64,000 bases of DNA, from assembly GCF_003666605.1 (NCBI RefSeq), contig NZ_RCIV01000003.1, positions 108,534-172,533 on the forward strand, written 5' to 3'. The notes under the pieces are model-generated. The model had not been told where the DNA came from and ran no database searches. It worked only from the letters and a program-made list of their open reading frames with translations. The DNA comes from Propionibacterium australiense (GTDB lineage: Bacteria > Actinomycetota > Actinomycetes > Propionibacteriales > Propionibacteriaceae). Both the position numbers and the translations under genes were made by a program. Position 1 is the first letter of the stretch. Every line of letters begins with the position of its first letter. Below, piece after piece: positions 50,745 to 59,980 of the stretch.

Positions 50745-52625
50745 TCAGGCCCTGCGGCTGTCGGTGGTGAGATCGGACCGGGAGTCCTGCTCGTACAGGG
50801 CGTCGATCGTGTCGGCGTAGCGCTCCAGCACGACGTTGCGCTTGACCTTGAGGCTGGGGGTCAGCTCGCCGCTGTCCTGGCTGAACTCGTGGTCGAGGAT
50901 CTCGTAGCGCTTGATGGTCTCCCAGCGCTCCAGCCGCGCGTTGGCCCGGCGCACGAAGCGGTCGATGGAGGCCCGGATCTCGGGCAGCTGGGACAGCGTG
51001 GCGTAGTCGTCGCCGCCGTGGCCGTGTTTCCTGCCCCACTTGAGCAGGTCGGCACGGTCCAGGGTGAGCAGCGCGACGGCGTACGGGCGTCCCTCGGCGC
51101 TCACGACGGCCTGGGTGATGTACGGCACGTTGGCCAGCAGCGTGGACTCGACCTTCTGCGGCGCCACGTACTTGCCGTTCGAGGTCTTCATGAGGTCCTT
51201 CTTGCGGTCGGTGATCCTCAGATAGCCGTCCTCGTCGAACTCGCCGATGTCACCGGTGTGGAACCAGCCGCCGGCGAAGGCCCTCGCGGTCTCCTCGGGC
51301 ATGTTGTGGTACCCGGTGGCGATCGTCGGCCCGCGCAGCAGCAGCTCCCCGTCGTCGGCCAGCTTGTGCTCGATGCCCGGGGTGACGGGCCCGACCGAGC
51401 CGAATCGGGGCTTGTTGGGTACGTTCACGGCTGCGATGGCTGCGGTCTCGGTGGCGCCGTAGCCCTCGATGACGATGATGCCGGCCGAGTAGAACCACTC
51501 CTGCACCTGCTCGGACAGCTTGGCCGAGCCCGAGATCATGAAACGGACCCGCCCGCCGAGGGTCTGCTTGAGCTTCTGGAACACCAGCCGGTCGGCGAGC
51601 GCGTAGCGGATGCGGACCGGCCAGGGCAGCTTCTTCCCGGCCAGGCGGTAGCCCCGCGACTCGCGGCCGACGGCGAAGGCCCAGCGCGCGATGCGGCCCT
51701 TGAGGCCCTTGGACGGGTTCATCGTCATGACGGTGGCGCGGATCTTCTCGTAGATGCGCGGCACGCCCACCTGGATGGTCGGGCCGGTCTCGCGCATGCC
51801 CTCGACGATGCGGTCGATCCGCCCGTCCACCACGACGCGGAAACCGATGGCCAGCTGGGCGGCGACCAGGTCGCGCCCGAAGACGTGCGACAGCGGCAGC
51901 CACAGGTACAGCGAGTCGTTCTCGTCGACGACGCCGTCCCACATGAGGCGCATGGAATGACCCTCGTAGGTCCAGCACCGGTGAGGCAGCTCGACGCCCT
52001 TGGGACGGCCGGTGGTACCGGAGGTGTAGATGAGGGTGGACAGGGTCTCGGGCCCCATCGTCGCGAGCCGCTCGGCGAGGACGTCCGGGTTGGCCGCCAG
52101 GTACTCGCGCCCCAGCTCGTGCAACCGCTCCCAGGTGACGAGACGATCGTCGGCGTAGCCGACGGGGCGGTCGTCGTCCATGAGGATGATGTGGCGGACC
52201 TGCTCGTCGAGATCTGGCAGCCCGATGACCTTCTGGGCCTGGATCCAGTTCTCGGCCACGACCATGACCGACCCGGAGTCCTGCAGGATGTACAGCTCGT
52301 CGTCCGGCTTGGTGTTCGGGTAGACGGTCGTCGTGGCGCCGCCGGCGCAGGCCACGCCGAGATCGGCGAGGATCCACTCGATACGCGTCATGGCCGCGAT
52401 GGCCACCCGCTCCTCACTGCCCAGGCCGAGAGCGACAAGACCGGCGGCGAGTTCGTCGACCTCTCGCTCGGCCTGCCGCCAGGTGATGTCGACCCACTGC
52501 TCCGGCTCGGTGTAGAGGGGCACCTGGTAGGCCACGGCATCTGGGGCAATGGCCGCGCGGGCCCGGAACATCGCCGGGTAGCTGGGCTCGCACTCGGCAA
52601 GGATCCGTTCGCGAACGTCCGCCAT
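50745..52625 (-). CDS. Long-chain acyl-CoA synthetase (AMP-forming)
   Basis: 626 residues of the FadD15-like class. Adenylation motifs: TLIYTSGTTGRPKGVELPHR (about 179-198), GYGATETAA, GWFHTGDIGEFDEDGYL, and DRKKDLMKTSNGKYVAPQ with the catalytic lysine region near 490. No signal peptide. It activates free fatty acids for beta-oxidation or lipid synthesis. ATG 52625 is chosen over an in-frame ATG at 52640. It is the first gene of the two-gene operon with the thioesterase and is divergent from a MarR-family regulator. Confidence 0.92.
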   Translation of the reverse strand: MADVRERILAECEPSYPAMFRARAAIAPDAVAYQVPLYTEPEQWVDITWRQAEREVDELAAGLVALGLGSEERVAIAAMTRIEWILADLGVACAGGATTTVYPNTKPDDELYILQDSGSVMVVAENWIQAQKVIGLPDLDEQVRHIILMDDDRPVGYADDRLVTWERLHELGREYLAANPDVLAERLATMGPETLSTLIYTSGTTGRPKGVELPHRCWTYEGHSMRLMWDGVVDENDSLYLWLPLSHVFGRDLVAAQLAIGFRVVVDGRIDRIVEGMRETGPTIQVGVPRIYEKIRATVMTMNPSKGLKGRIARWAFAVGRESRGYRLAGKKLPWPVRIRYALADRLVFQKLKQTLGGRVRFMISGSAKLSEQVQEWFYSAGIIVIEGYGATETAAIAAVNVPNKPRFGSVGPVTPGIEHKLADDGELLLRGPTIATGYHNMPEETARAFAGGWFHTGDIGEFDEDGYLRITDRKKDLMKTSNGKYVAPQKVESTLLANVPYITQAVVSAEGRPYAVALLTLDRADLLKWGRKHGHGGDDYATLSQLPEIRASIDRFVRRANARLERWETIKRYEILDHEFSQDSGELTPSLKVKRNVVLERYADTIDALYEQDSRSDLTTDSRRA

Positions 52626-52733
52626 GGGGCCGCCTTCCATTCAGCTGGGTCCGGGTATCGATCCCTGCCCTTCAGAGTACCGCTGCCTCACCGAGGCCAC
52701 GTCCACCATGACAGACCTGGAGCCCATCACTGT

Positions 52734-52774
52734 TATGAGACTCTTTTCATAGAAAGTTGCAAGAAAAAACTTTC
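52734..52774. promoter_or_regulatory. Inverted repeats, candidate MarR operators
   Basis: Two palindromes lie side by side in an AT-rich patch between the acyl-CoA ligase and the MarR gene: TATGA-N8-TCATA (52734-52751) and GAAAGT-N11-ACTTTC (52752-52774). Their size and place suit a MarR-family dimer that represses both divergent promoters. Confidence 0.45.
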
Positions 52775-52814
52775 CACTTTAACCAAACCTGTGAACTCCC
52801 ATAGGATGTCATGT

Positions 52815-53294
52815 ATGGAAGAGGTCCCCTCCCCCCGCTGGCTCGATGACGAGCAGCAGATGATCTGGCGCAGCTGCCTGGCCGGTAGCGCCTACATCCT
52901 CGCCCAGCTGGGCCTTGCTCTGCGCGAGTTCGATCTCGACATCAACGAGTACGAGATCCTTGTGAGACTCTCCGAATCCGAAGCCCACGCGCTGCGCATG
53001 TCCGCACTCGCGGAGAACACCTATCAGTCCCGTTCACGCCTGACCCACACCGTCTCCAGGATGGAGAAACGAGGCCTGGTCACCCGCAAGAGGGCCCCCG
53101 AGGACCGTCGCGGCATCATCGCCGAGCTCACCGAGGACGGCATGGCACTGCTGCAGTCAGCGGCCCCGGTCCACGTCGAGTCGGTCCGTCAGGTCTTCAT
53201 CGACCGGACCGATCCCGAGGACCTGAGAGCGGTCGGCCGGGTCATGGCGGCCGTCCTCAAGGACCTGCCCGCCAGCTCGTACGCGCACTGCTGA
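52815..53294 (+). CDS. MarR-family transcriptional regulator
   Basis: 159 residues with a winged-helix core: LDINEYEILVRLSESEAHALRMSALAENTYQSRSRLTHTVSRMEKRGLVTRKRAPEDRRG, read here as the N-terminal helix, the recognition helix (SRSRLTHTVSRMEKRGLV, about 72-89) and the wing with the conserved DRRG. AGGA lies about 8 nt before ATG 52815; an in-frame ATG at 52806 is possible. It is divergent from the acyl-CoA ligase-thioesterase operon, which it likely represses, with an acyl-CoA or aromatic ligand as effector. Confidence 0.9.
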   Translation: MEEVPSPRWLDDEQQMIWRSCLAGSAYILAQLGLALREFDLDINEYEILVRLSESEAHALRMSALAENTYQSRSRLTHTVSRMEKRGLVTRKRAPEDRRGIIAELTEDGMALLQSAAPVHVESVRQVFIDRTDPEDLRAVGRVMAAVLKDLPASSYAHC

Positions 53295-53430
53295 CTCCTC
53301 CCCCAGGCCAGGGCCGCCGCCCCCAGGCCGCACCGCGGACCGGCGGGCCGGCGGGGCTGCCTGGGACACGCCGCGGAGCAGCCCGTACCGGGTGGCACAC
53401 TATATCCTCGTGAGCGCACCAGTACGGGGA

Positions 53431-56268
53431 ATGAGTCGTCTGCGGGTCCTGTCCCGCGAATCCGCGGACCGGGTCAGGGAACTCGACGCGATCCTCGGCC
53501 CCGGCAACTGCCTCAACCGTTCCGCGCTCGCCCGGGCCATCTACTCCTCTGACGCCTCGGTCTACCGCATCGTGCCGCAGGCCGTCGCCGCACCCCGCGA
53601 CGTCGACGAGCTCGAGGGTCTCATCGACGCGGCCATCAAGGTGGGCATACCGATCACCGGTCGCGGCGCGGGCACCAGCTGTGCCGGCAACGCGGTCGGC
53701 CCCGGCCTGGTCATCGACATGAACCGGCGCCTGCGCCGCATCATCGACGTCGACCCCGAGGCGCGCACCGCCACCGTCGAACCCGGTGTGATCCAGTCCG
53801 AGCTGCAGGCCGCCACCAGACCCTTCGCACTGCGTTTCGGCCCAGACCCGTCCACCTCGGACCGCTGCACGATCGGCGGCATGATCGGCAACAACGCCTG
53901 CGGCCCGCGGGCCCTCGGATACGGCCGCAGCTCCGACAACACGCTCGAACTCGACGTCATCACCGGCACGGGCGAGCGCCTGCACCTGGGCGAGCAGGAC
54001 AGCTCCAGCGAGACGTCCAGGCGCCTGGCCGCCCTCGTCGACGAGAACCTCGCCCCCATCCGCACCGAGTGCGGCCGCTTCACCCGCGAGGTCTCGGGCT
54101 ATTCGCTGGAGCACCTGCTGCCCGAGCACGGGCGCCACACCGCGCGGTTCTTCGCCGGCACCGAGGGCACCCTCGGGCTCATCACGAGGGCCACCGTCCG
54201 TCTGGTCGCCGACGCCCCCTACAAGACGATGGTGGCCCTGGGCTACCCGACGATGCCGGAGACCGGCGCCGCCACCACGGCGATCCTCGAGTACGGCCCG
54301 ACGGCGATCGAGGGCCTGGACTCCCGGCTCGTCCAGCTGGTGGCCGACCGGCTCGGCTCCTCGGCCGTGCCGGAGCTGCCCCGCGGCAAGGCCTGGGCCT
54401 TCGTCGAGCTCGTCGGCGAGGACCCCCTCGAGCTCGCCGACCGCGCCAGGCGGGTCGCCACCGGGTGCGGCGCCCTGGAGAGCTGGGTGATCGACGACGC
54501 GGCGCAGGCCAGGAGCCTGTGGGGCATTCGCTCCGATGCAGCCGGCCTGGCCGATGCCGCCCTCGCGGACCCCGCCTACGCCGGCTGGGAGGACTCGGCG
54601 GTCCCTCCCGAGAAACTCGGCGAGTACCTCACCGCCTTCAACCAGCTGCTCGCCGAGCACGACCTGCGCGGCCTGCCGTACGGCCACTTCGGTGACGGCT
54701 GCGTGCACTGCCGCATCGACTTCCCGTTCGAGACCCCCGGCGGGGTCGAGCGCTACCACGACTTCATGCTGGCCGCCGGCGCCCTGGCCGCCAGTTTCGG
54801 CGGTTCGATGTCGGGCGAGCACGGGGACGGCCGCGCCCGCAGCGAGCTGCTGCCGCTCATGTACTCCGACCGGACCATCGCCCTGTTCGGCCGGGTCAAG
54901 GACATCTTCGACCCCGAGAACCTCATGAACCCCGGCGTGATCGTCGACCCCGATCCCACGGACGAGGCCATCCGCGTGCCGGCAACGATCGCCGCCCCGC
55001 TGCGCATCGCCGACCCCGGCTTCGCCCGCGCCGTCCACCAGTGCAGCGGCGTCGGCAAGTGCCTGGCCGACACGACCGCCACCGGCGGCGTCATGTGCCC
55101 GAGCTACCAGGCCACCGGGGACCAGAAGGACTCCACCCGGGGCCGCTCCCGCGTGCTGCAGGAGATGATCAACGGCGGGCTGCTCACCGGCGGCTGGCGT
55201 TCCCCGGAGGTCGGCGAGGCCCTCGAGTTCTGCCTGGCCTGCAAGGGCTGCCGCCGCGACTGCCCCACCGGCGTCGACATGGCCGCCTACAAGTCCCGCG
55301 TGCTGTACGAGAAGTTCAGGCACCGCTTCTGGGCGCGTCCGCGCTCACACGTGGCGATGGGCTGGCTGCCCACCTGGGGACGCCTCGTCACGAGACTGCA
55401 CGCCGGCGCGATCGGCAACCTGTTCCTGCAGACCCCCGGCCTGAAGCACCTCGTCCGCTGGCTCGCCCGGGTCGACCAGCGTCGCCCCATGCCCCGGTTC
55501 CGCACCGGCGGCTCGGCCCGTTCCGAGGCCGCGGCAAGCCTGCGCACCCGGCCGCAGGGCGAGGGCCGGCCGGTCGCGATCTGGGTCGACTCGTTCTCCG
55601 ACGCCTTCGAGGGCAACCAGGCGATGGGACTGGTGAGGACGCTCATCGCAGCGGGCTACGCCCCGCGGATCATCGAGCAGGACGCCTGCTGCGGCCTGAC
55701 GTGGATCACCACCGGCCAGCTCGACGGGGCCCGCCGGCACCTGCAGCATGCGCTCGAGGTCCTGCACCCGATCGCCGCCGAGGGCATCCCCATCGTCGGG
55801 CTGGAGCCCAGCTGCATGGCCGTGTGGCGCTCCGACGCCGCCGAACTGCTCGACGGCGATGAGCGCGTCGAGGTCGTCGCCAAAGCGGTGAGCACCCTGG
55901 CCGAACTGCTCGTCAGGACCCCGGGCTGGCAGGCTCCCGACCTGAGCGGGCACACGATCGTCGCCCAGCCGCACTGCCACCACTCGTCGGTGCTCGGCTG
56001 GGAGGCCGATCGGAAACTGCTCGAGTCGACGGGCGCGACGGTCGTGGCGCTGGCCGGCTGCTGCGGCCTGGCAGGCAACTTCGGGGTCGAGAAGGGGCAC
56101 TACGAGGTCAGTGTCGCGGTCGCCGAGCACGACCTGCTGCCGGCCATCGACGCAGCAGGGCCGGACGCGATCCTGCTGGCCGACGGGTTCAGCTGCCGCA
56201 AGCAGATGAAGGACCTGCGCGACCGCACCGCGATGAGCCTGGGTGAGCTGCTCGCCGCCCACCTGTGA
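53431..56268 (+). CDS. FAD/Fe-S fusion 2-hydroxyacid dehydrogenase (GlcD/GlcF-like)
   Basis: 945 residues from ATG 53431; a GTG at 53410 (near an AT-rich element) or at 53392 are alternatives without a ribosome site. The N-terminal half is a VAO-type FAD domain (ITGRGAGTSCAGNAVG, IGGMIGNNACGPRALGYG, GLITRATVRL) plus the FAD-oxidase C domain with the metal-binding HFGDGCVHCR and GSMSGEHGDG. The C-terminal half has two Fe-S clusters (CSGVGKC...CPSY and CLACKGCRRDCP) and two cysteine-rich CCG motifs (CCGLTW, CCGLAG). Such fusions oxidise D-lactate, glycolate or D-2-hydroxyglutarate and pass electrons to quinone. Substrate not identifiable. Confidence 0.9.
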   Translation: MSRLRVLSRESADRVRELDAILGPGNCLNRSALARAIYSSDASVYRIVPQAVAAPRDVDELEGLIDAAIKVGIPITGRGAGTSCAGNAVGPGLVIDMNRRLRRIIDVDPEARTATVEPGVIQSELQAATRPFALRFGPDPSTSDRCTIGGMIGNNACGPRALGYGRSSDNTLELDVITGTGERLHLGEQDSSSETSRRLAALVDENLAPIRTECGRFTREVSGYSLEHLLPEHGRHTARFFAGTEGTLGLITRATVRLVADAPYKTMVALGYPTMPETGAATTAILEYGPTAIEGLDSRLVQLVADRLGSSAVPELPRGKAWAFVELVGEDPLELADRARRVATGCGALESWVIDDAAQARSLWGIRSDAAGLADAALADPAYAGWEDSAVPPEKLGEYLTAFNQLLAEHDLRGLPYGHFGDGCVHCRIDFPFETPGGVERYHDFMLAAGALAASFGGSMSGEHGDGRARSELLPLMYSDRTIALFGRVKDIFDPENLMNPGVIVDPDPTDEAIRVPATIAAPLRIADPGFARAVHQCSGVGKCLADTTATGGVMCPSYQATGDQKDSTRGRSRVLQEMINGGLLTGGWRSPEVGEALEFCLACKGCRRDCPTGVDMAAYKSRVLYEKFRHRFWARPRSHVAMGWLPTWGRLVTRLHAGAIGNLFLQTPGLKHLVRWLARVDQRRPMPRFRTGGSARSEAAASLRTRPQGEGRPVAIWVDSFSDAFEGNQAMGLVRTLIAAGYAPRIIEQDACCGLTWITTGQLDGARRHLQHALEVLHPIAAEGIPIVGLEPSCMAVWRSDAAELLDGDERVEVVAKAVSTLAELLVRTPGWQAPDLSGHTIVAQPHCHHSSVLGWEADRKLLESTGATVVALAGCCGLAGNFGVEKGHYEVSVAVAEHDLLPAIDAAGPDAILLADGFSCRKQMKDLRDRTAMSLGELLAAHL

Positions 56269-56286
56269 CCATCAGAGCACGTGCAA

Positions 56287-56322
56287 CTGCGTTTCTCGTG
56301 CGTCATTGCACGAGAAACGCAG
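56287..56322. repeat. Long hairpin with core GTGCGTCATTGCAC (copy 2)
   Basis: A 15-bp perfect stem (CTGCGTTTCTCGTGC and its complement) with loop GTCATT lies between two convergent genes and probably terminates both. The central 14-mer at 56298-56311 is identical to that in the hairpin at 49815, and the outer stems are similar but not identical. Confidence 0.75.
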
Positions 56323-56333
56323 GGTGAAGCGGT

Positions 56334-58385
56334 TCAGCTGGGGCTTCTACGTCTCGTCAGGTGCGCAGGGTCCGGGTCGGCGCCGCGGAAGGCCCGGTAG
56401 GCCGCGGCGACGTCGGTCGCGCCGCCGATGGCCAGCACCTCCCGGCGGAAGCGCTCACCGGCGGCCCGGTTGAGGCCGCCGTCATCGCCTGCGGCGTGCT
56501 CGGCGAACCAGGCGCAGGCGTCCGCGTCGTAGACCTCGGCCCACTTGTAGGCGTAGTAGGCGCCGTCGTAGCCCCCGCTCCAGATGTGCGAGAAGTAGCG
56601 GCTGTGGTAGCGCGGCGGGACGAGATCGAGGGCGAGTGCCCTGTCCCGGAGGGCGGTGGCCTCGAAGACGTCGATCTGCGCGGGGTCGTCCGGCAGCCGG
56701 TCCGGCGCCGCCGTGTGCCAGGCCTGGTCGATGCCCGTCGCCGCCAGGACCTCCAGGTCCTCGAAACCGGCGTCGGCGAGACGGCCGTCGAGCAGGCGCT
56801 CGACGAGTTCGTCGGGGATCGGCTCGCCGGTGACGTGGTGGCGGGCGTAGCGGGTGATGAGGGACGGCTGCCACGCCCAGTGCTCGTTGACCTGGCTGGG
56901 GAACTCGACGTAGTCGCGCGGGGTGTTCGTACCCGACAGGGAGGCGTAGCGGGTGTCGGCGAGCAGGCCGTGCAGGCAGTGACCGAACTCGTGGAAGCAG
57001 GTGATGACCTGGTCCCAGGTGAGCAGTGCCGGCTCGCCGGCGGCAGGACGCGTCACATTGGTGTTGAGCGTGACAACGGGTCGGTCGCCGGTCAGGGCGC
57101 TGGCGCAGACCAGATCGGTCATCCAGGCGCCGCCCTGCTTGGTGGGACGCGCCCACGGGTCGACGATGCACAGGCCGAGCAGGGAACCGTCCTCGTCGCG
57201 GGCCTCGAGGACGACGCAGTCCTCCGTGTAGCCGGCCAGGTCCTCGCGCCTGGTCATGGTGATCCCGTAGAGCTCACGGGCGGCCGCGAAGACGCCCTCG
57301 CGCAGCACCTGCCAGAACTCGAGGTAGGGACTGAGCGCGGCATCATCGACGGCGGTGGCGGCGCGCAGCCTGGCGGCGGTCCACGCCCAGTCCCAGGGCC
57401 CGAACTCCAGCCCCGGAGCCAGCCGCGCGAAGGCCTGCCGGTGGCGCTGCGCGTCGGCTCGGGCCTGGGTCATCGCCCGTTCCCCGATCCCGGTGAGCAG
57501 CGCCTGGATCGCGTCGACGCTCCGGGCACAGCCGTCGTCGGCGACGAGGGCCGCATGGGACTCGAAGCCCAGCAGTTCGGCGCGGCGTCCGCGCAGCCGG
57601 GCCAGCTCGATGATGGTCCGGCCGGTGGCGTTGCCGCCAGCGGCGCCGCGCCCGAGGGAGGCCTCGAAGACGCGGCGGCGCACCTCCTGGCGGTTCAGGC
57701 TCGCCAGCCAGTCCTGCCCGGTGGTGTTGACCAGCTCCAGCAGCCACCCGTCGAGCCCGCGTGCTGCGGCCGCGGTCGCGGCGGCCTGCCGCTGAGCCGG
57801 GGACAGGCCGTCCAGTTCGGTCTCGTCGGTGATGTGCACGGCCGCCTCGTTGCGCCCGGCCACGACGAGTTGCTCGAAGCGGGCCGAGGCCGTGGCGATG
57901 GCCTTGTTGAGTCCCCTGAGGGTCTCCTGCTCGTCCGGGGCGAGACCGACGCCGCTGCGCCGGTGGTGCCGGATCCGTTCGGACAGCCAGAAGGTGTCCT
58001 GCTCGTCCAGTTCGACCCGGCCGCCGGCTGCCGCCTCCTGGAGCGCCAGCAGCCGGTCGAACAGCGGGCGGCTCAACGCGATGGCGTCCTCGTGCCCCGA
58101 CAACTGCGGGGCCAGGCGCTCAGCCAGTGCGTCGAGCTCTGGGCTCGTGTCGGCGTCACGCACCGTCGTGAACGCGCCCAGGGCCCGGGCCAGGGGCGTC
58201 CCCGCGAGTTCCCAGGCATGAATGACGTTCTCGGCGGTCGGCGGATCAGGGTCGGCAGCGAGCTCGTCGAGTGCCGCTCGCCGGGCCCGCATCGCCTCGT
58301 GGATGATGCGGTCGAAGGCCGCCGCGTCGAGACGAGCGAAGTCGGGCAGGTGGCACCAGGATTGTTCGGGCAGGACGGAGCTCAT
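56334..58385 (-). CDS. M3-family peptidyl-dipeptidase
   Basis: 683 residues from ATG 58385. The zinc site is CFHEFGHCLHGLL (HExGH form, about residue 470), with the distal glutamate in YVEFPSQVNEHW and the M3-typical PRYHSRYFSHIWSGGYDGAYYAYKW near the C-terminus. The N-terminal 300 residues are helical, as expected for Dcp/OpdA-type oligopeptidases. It cleaves short peptides in the cytoplasm. The open frame upstream of 58385 is antisense to the next gene. It is convergent with the FAD/Fe-S dehydrogenase gene. Confidence 0.92.
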   Translation of the reverse strand: MSSVLPEQSWCHLPDFARLDAAAFDRIIHEAMRARRAALDELAADPDPPTAENVIHAWELAGTPLARALGAFTTVRDADTSPELDALAERLAPQLSGHEDAIALSRPLFDRLLALQEAAAGGRVELDEQDTFWLSERIRHHRRSGVGLAPDEQETLRGLNKAIATASARFEQLVVAGRNEAAVHITDETELDGLSPAQRQAAATAAAARGLDGWLLELVNTTGQDWLASLNRQEVRRRVFEASLGRGAAGGNATGRTIIELARLRGRRAELLGFESHAALVADDGCARSVDAIQALLTGIGERAMTQARADAQRHRQAFARLAPGLEFGPWDWAWTAARLRAATAVDDAALSPYLEFWQVLREGVFAAARELYGITMTRREDLAGYTEDCVVLEARDEDGSLLGLCIVDPWARPTKQGGAWMTDLVCASALTGDRPVVTLNTNVTRPAAGEPALLTWDQVITCFHEFGHCLHGLLADTRYASLSGTNTPRDYVEFPSQVNEHWAWQPSLITRYARHHVTGEPIPDELVERLLDGRLADAGFEDLEVLAATGIDQAWHTAAPDRLPDDPAQIDVFEATALRDRALALDLVPPRYHSRYFSHIWSGGYDGAYYAYKWAEVYDADACAWFAEHAAGDDGGLNRAAGERFRREVLAIGGATDVAAAYRAFRGADPDPAHLTRRRSPS

Positions 58386-58500
58386 GCATCCATGCTCGTC
58401 CGCCGGCACAAGACATCTCCGGCGCGACACCCTGCCGGGAGCCGTGTCCACATTGGGGCGAAACCCGACAACCACTGATGCAGCCCCTAGAATCGCTGGC

Positions 58501-59835
58501 ATGGGCAATGAAGACCATGTCGAGCCGATCCGAGTCATGCCAGATGGCACCGTCAAGCAGATCAACCCCCTGTCGGGTGTCGAGGTGTGGACCGTCCCAG
58601 GGCGCGGCAACCGCCCGCTGACGAGACCAGCCGAGAACGTCCACCCGCTGCAGCCAGGTGACAGCACGCACGCCTGCGTCTTCTGTCTGGGCCGGATGTC
58701 AGAGACTCCCCCGCCGAAGTCGCGCCGCGTGAAGACGGCGGACGGCTGGCAGACCCTCTCCGGCGTCCTGCCGAACCAGCGCACCGACACGGTGGCCGAG
58801 TTTCGGCGCATCCCGAACCTGTTCGAGATCCTCGGCTTCGGGTACTGGCAGACCAACTACGACTACCGGCCCTCTCCGAAGGTGATGGCCGCCTACGAGC
58901 GTTACCGGAACGACCCGGCCGGGCGCCAGCACCTGCTGAGCATCTGCCGTTCGAAACTGGCTGCCTCGGGGCTGAGCCCCGACCAGATCGACGAGGTCGG
59001 CGAGGAGCAGATGCTCGAGGACTCACTGGCCTTCTTCGCGTCCTCCCACGACGTCATCGTGGCCCGGCGGCACTACATGGACTTCGCCGCCGACAGCAGT
59101 CAGCTGGCCGGTTCCGGTTCACTGAGCGTCGAGGAGCACGAGCAGTACATCGCCTTCACGATCGAGGCGCTGCACGACCTGTACGAGGAGAACCGCTACG
59201 CCCGTTACGTGGCGGTCTTCCAGAACTGGCTGCAGCCGGCGGGAGCGTCGATCGACCATCTGCACAAGCAGCTGGTGGCGATGGACGAGCACGGCGCCCA
59301 GACGAACGCCGAGGTCACCACGCTGCGCGCCAACATCAACGCCTTCAATCAGTACGTGCTCAACGAGGCGGTGCAGCACAACCTGGTGATCGCCGAGAAC
59401 GACTCCGCGATCGCCTTCGCCGGGTTCGGGCACCGCTACCCGACGGTCGAGATCTATTCGAAGTCGAGCACCTGCGAGCCGTGGCTGCACAGCCCCGAGG
59501 AGGTCGCCGACATGTCGGCCCTGCTCCACGCGATCCACGCCGCGACGGGCACCGAGGTGCCCTGCAACGAGGAATGGCATCACCGCTCCCCCGACATGGA
59601 CGTCCCGCTGCCCTGGCACATCAACCTCAAGTGGCGTGTCTCCACGCTGGCCGGTTTCGAGGGCGGAACGAAGGTCTACCTCAACACGATCGACCCCTGG
59701 CATCTTCGTGACCGTCTCGTACCCAGGCTCCACGAGCTGCGTCGCGAGGGTCACCTGGCGGACGGCATCCTCCTGGACGAGCAGTGCCCGGCTCGCTACA
59801 ACAGCCTGAAGTACAACCCGCTGCTCCAGTCCTGA
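58501..59835 (+). CDS. DUF4921-like protein related to GalT/HIT-superfamily nucleotidyl transferases
   Basis: 444 residues from ATG 58501. The N-terminal CVFCLGRM (about 60-67) looks like one half of a zinc site. The signature SIDHLHKQLVAMDEHG (about 251-266) resembles the HxHxQ motif of galactose-1-phosphate uridylyltransferases, followed by HHRSPDMDVPLPWHINLKWR. I associate this layout with DUF4921, an actinobacterial family. If it is catalytic, it would transfer a nucleotide to or from a sugar phosphate. No operon partners: a divergent peptidase is upstream and a strong terminator downstream. Confidence 0.75.
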   Translation: MGNEDHVEPIRVMPDGTVKQINPLSGVEVWTVPGRGNRPLTRPAENVHPLQPGDSTHACVFCLGRMSETPPPKSRRVKTADGWQTLSGVLPNQRTDTVAEFRRIPNLFEILGFGYWQTNYDYRPSPKVMAAYERYRNDPAGRQHLLSICRSKLAASGLSPDQIDEVGEEQMLEDSLAFFASSHDVIVARRHYMDFAADSSQLAGSGSLSVEEHEQYIAFTIEALHDLYEENRYARYVAVFQNWLQPAGASIDHLHKQLVAMDEHGAQTNAEVTTLRANINAFNQYVLNEAVQHNLVIAENDSAIAFAGFGHRYPTVEIYSKSSTCEPWLHSPEEVADMSALLHAIHAATGTEVPCNEEWHHRSPDMDVPLPWHINLKWRVSTLAGFEGGTKVYLNTIDPWHLRDRLVPRLHELRREGHLADGILLDEQCPARYNSLKYNPLLQS

Positions 59836-59843
59836 ACGAGCAG

Positions 59844-59880
59844 ATGCGGCCCGGGGAGGCCTGGCCTCCCCGGGCCGCAT
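59844..59880 (+). terminator. Strong hairpin terminator
   Basis: A 17-bp perfect stem (ATGCGGCCCGGGGAGGC and complement) with a 3-nt loop lies 9 bp after the stop of the DUF4921-like gene. Confidence 0.85.
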
Positions 59881-59980
59881 CATTGTCGGCGTCAGTGCAC
59901 TTGGTGCCCAGAGGTTCTGCGACGACCAGCCGGCCCTTCACGGATCCGCCCTGCGGACCTGCTCGATCGCCGCACGCGGA

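Noticed and set aside
53392..53430. GTG starts at 53392 or 53410 for the FAD/Fe-S dehydrogenase
   Set aside because: No ribosome site in front of either; kept only as an alternative because 53410 could be leaderless behind the TATAT element.
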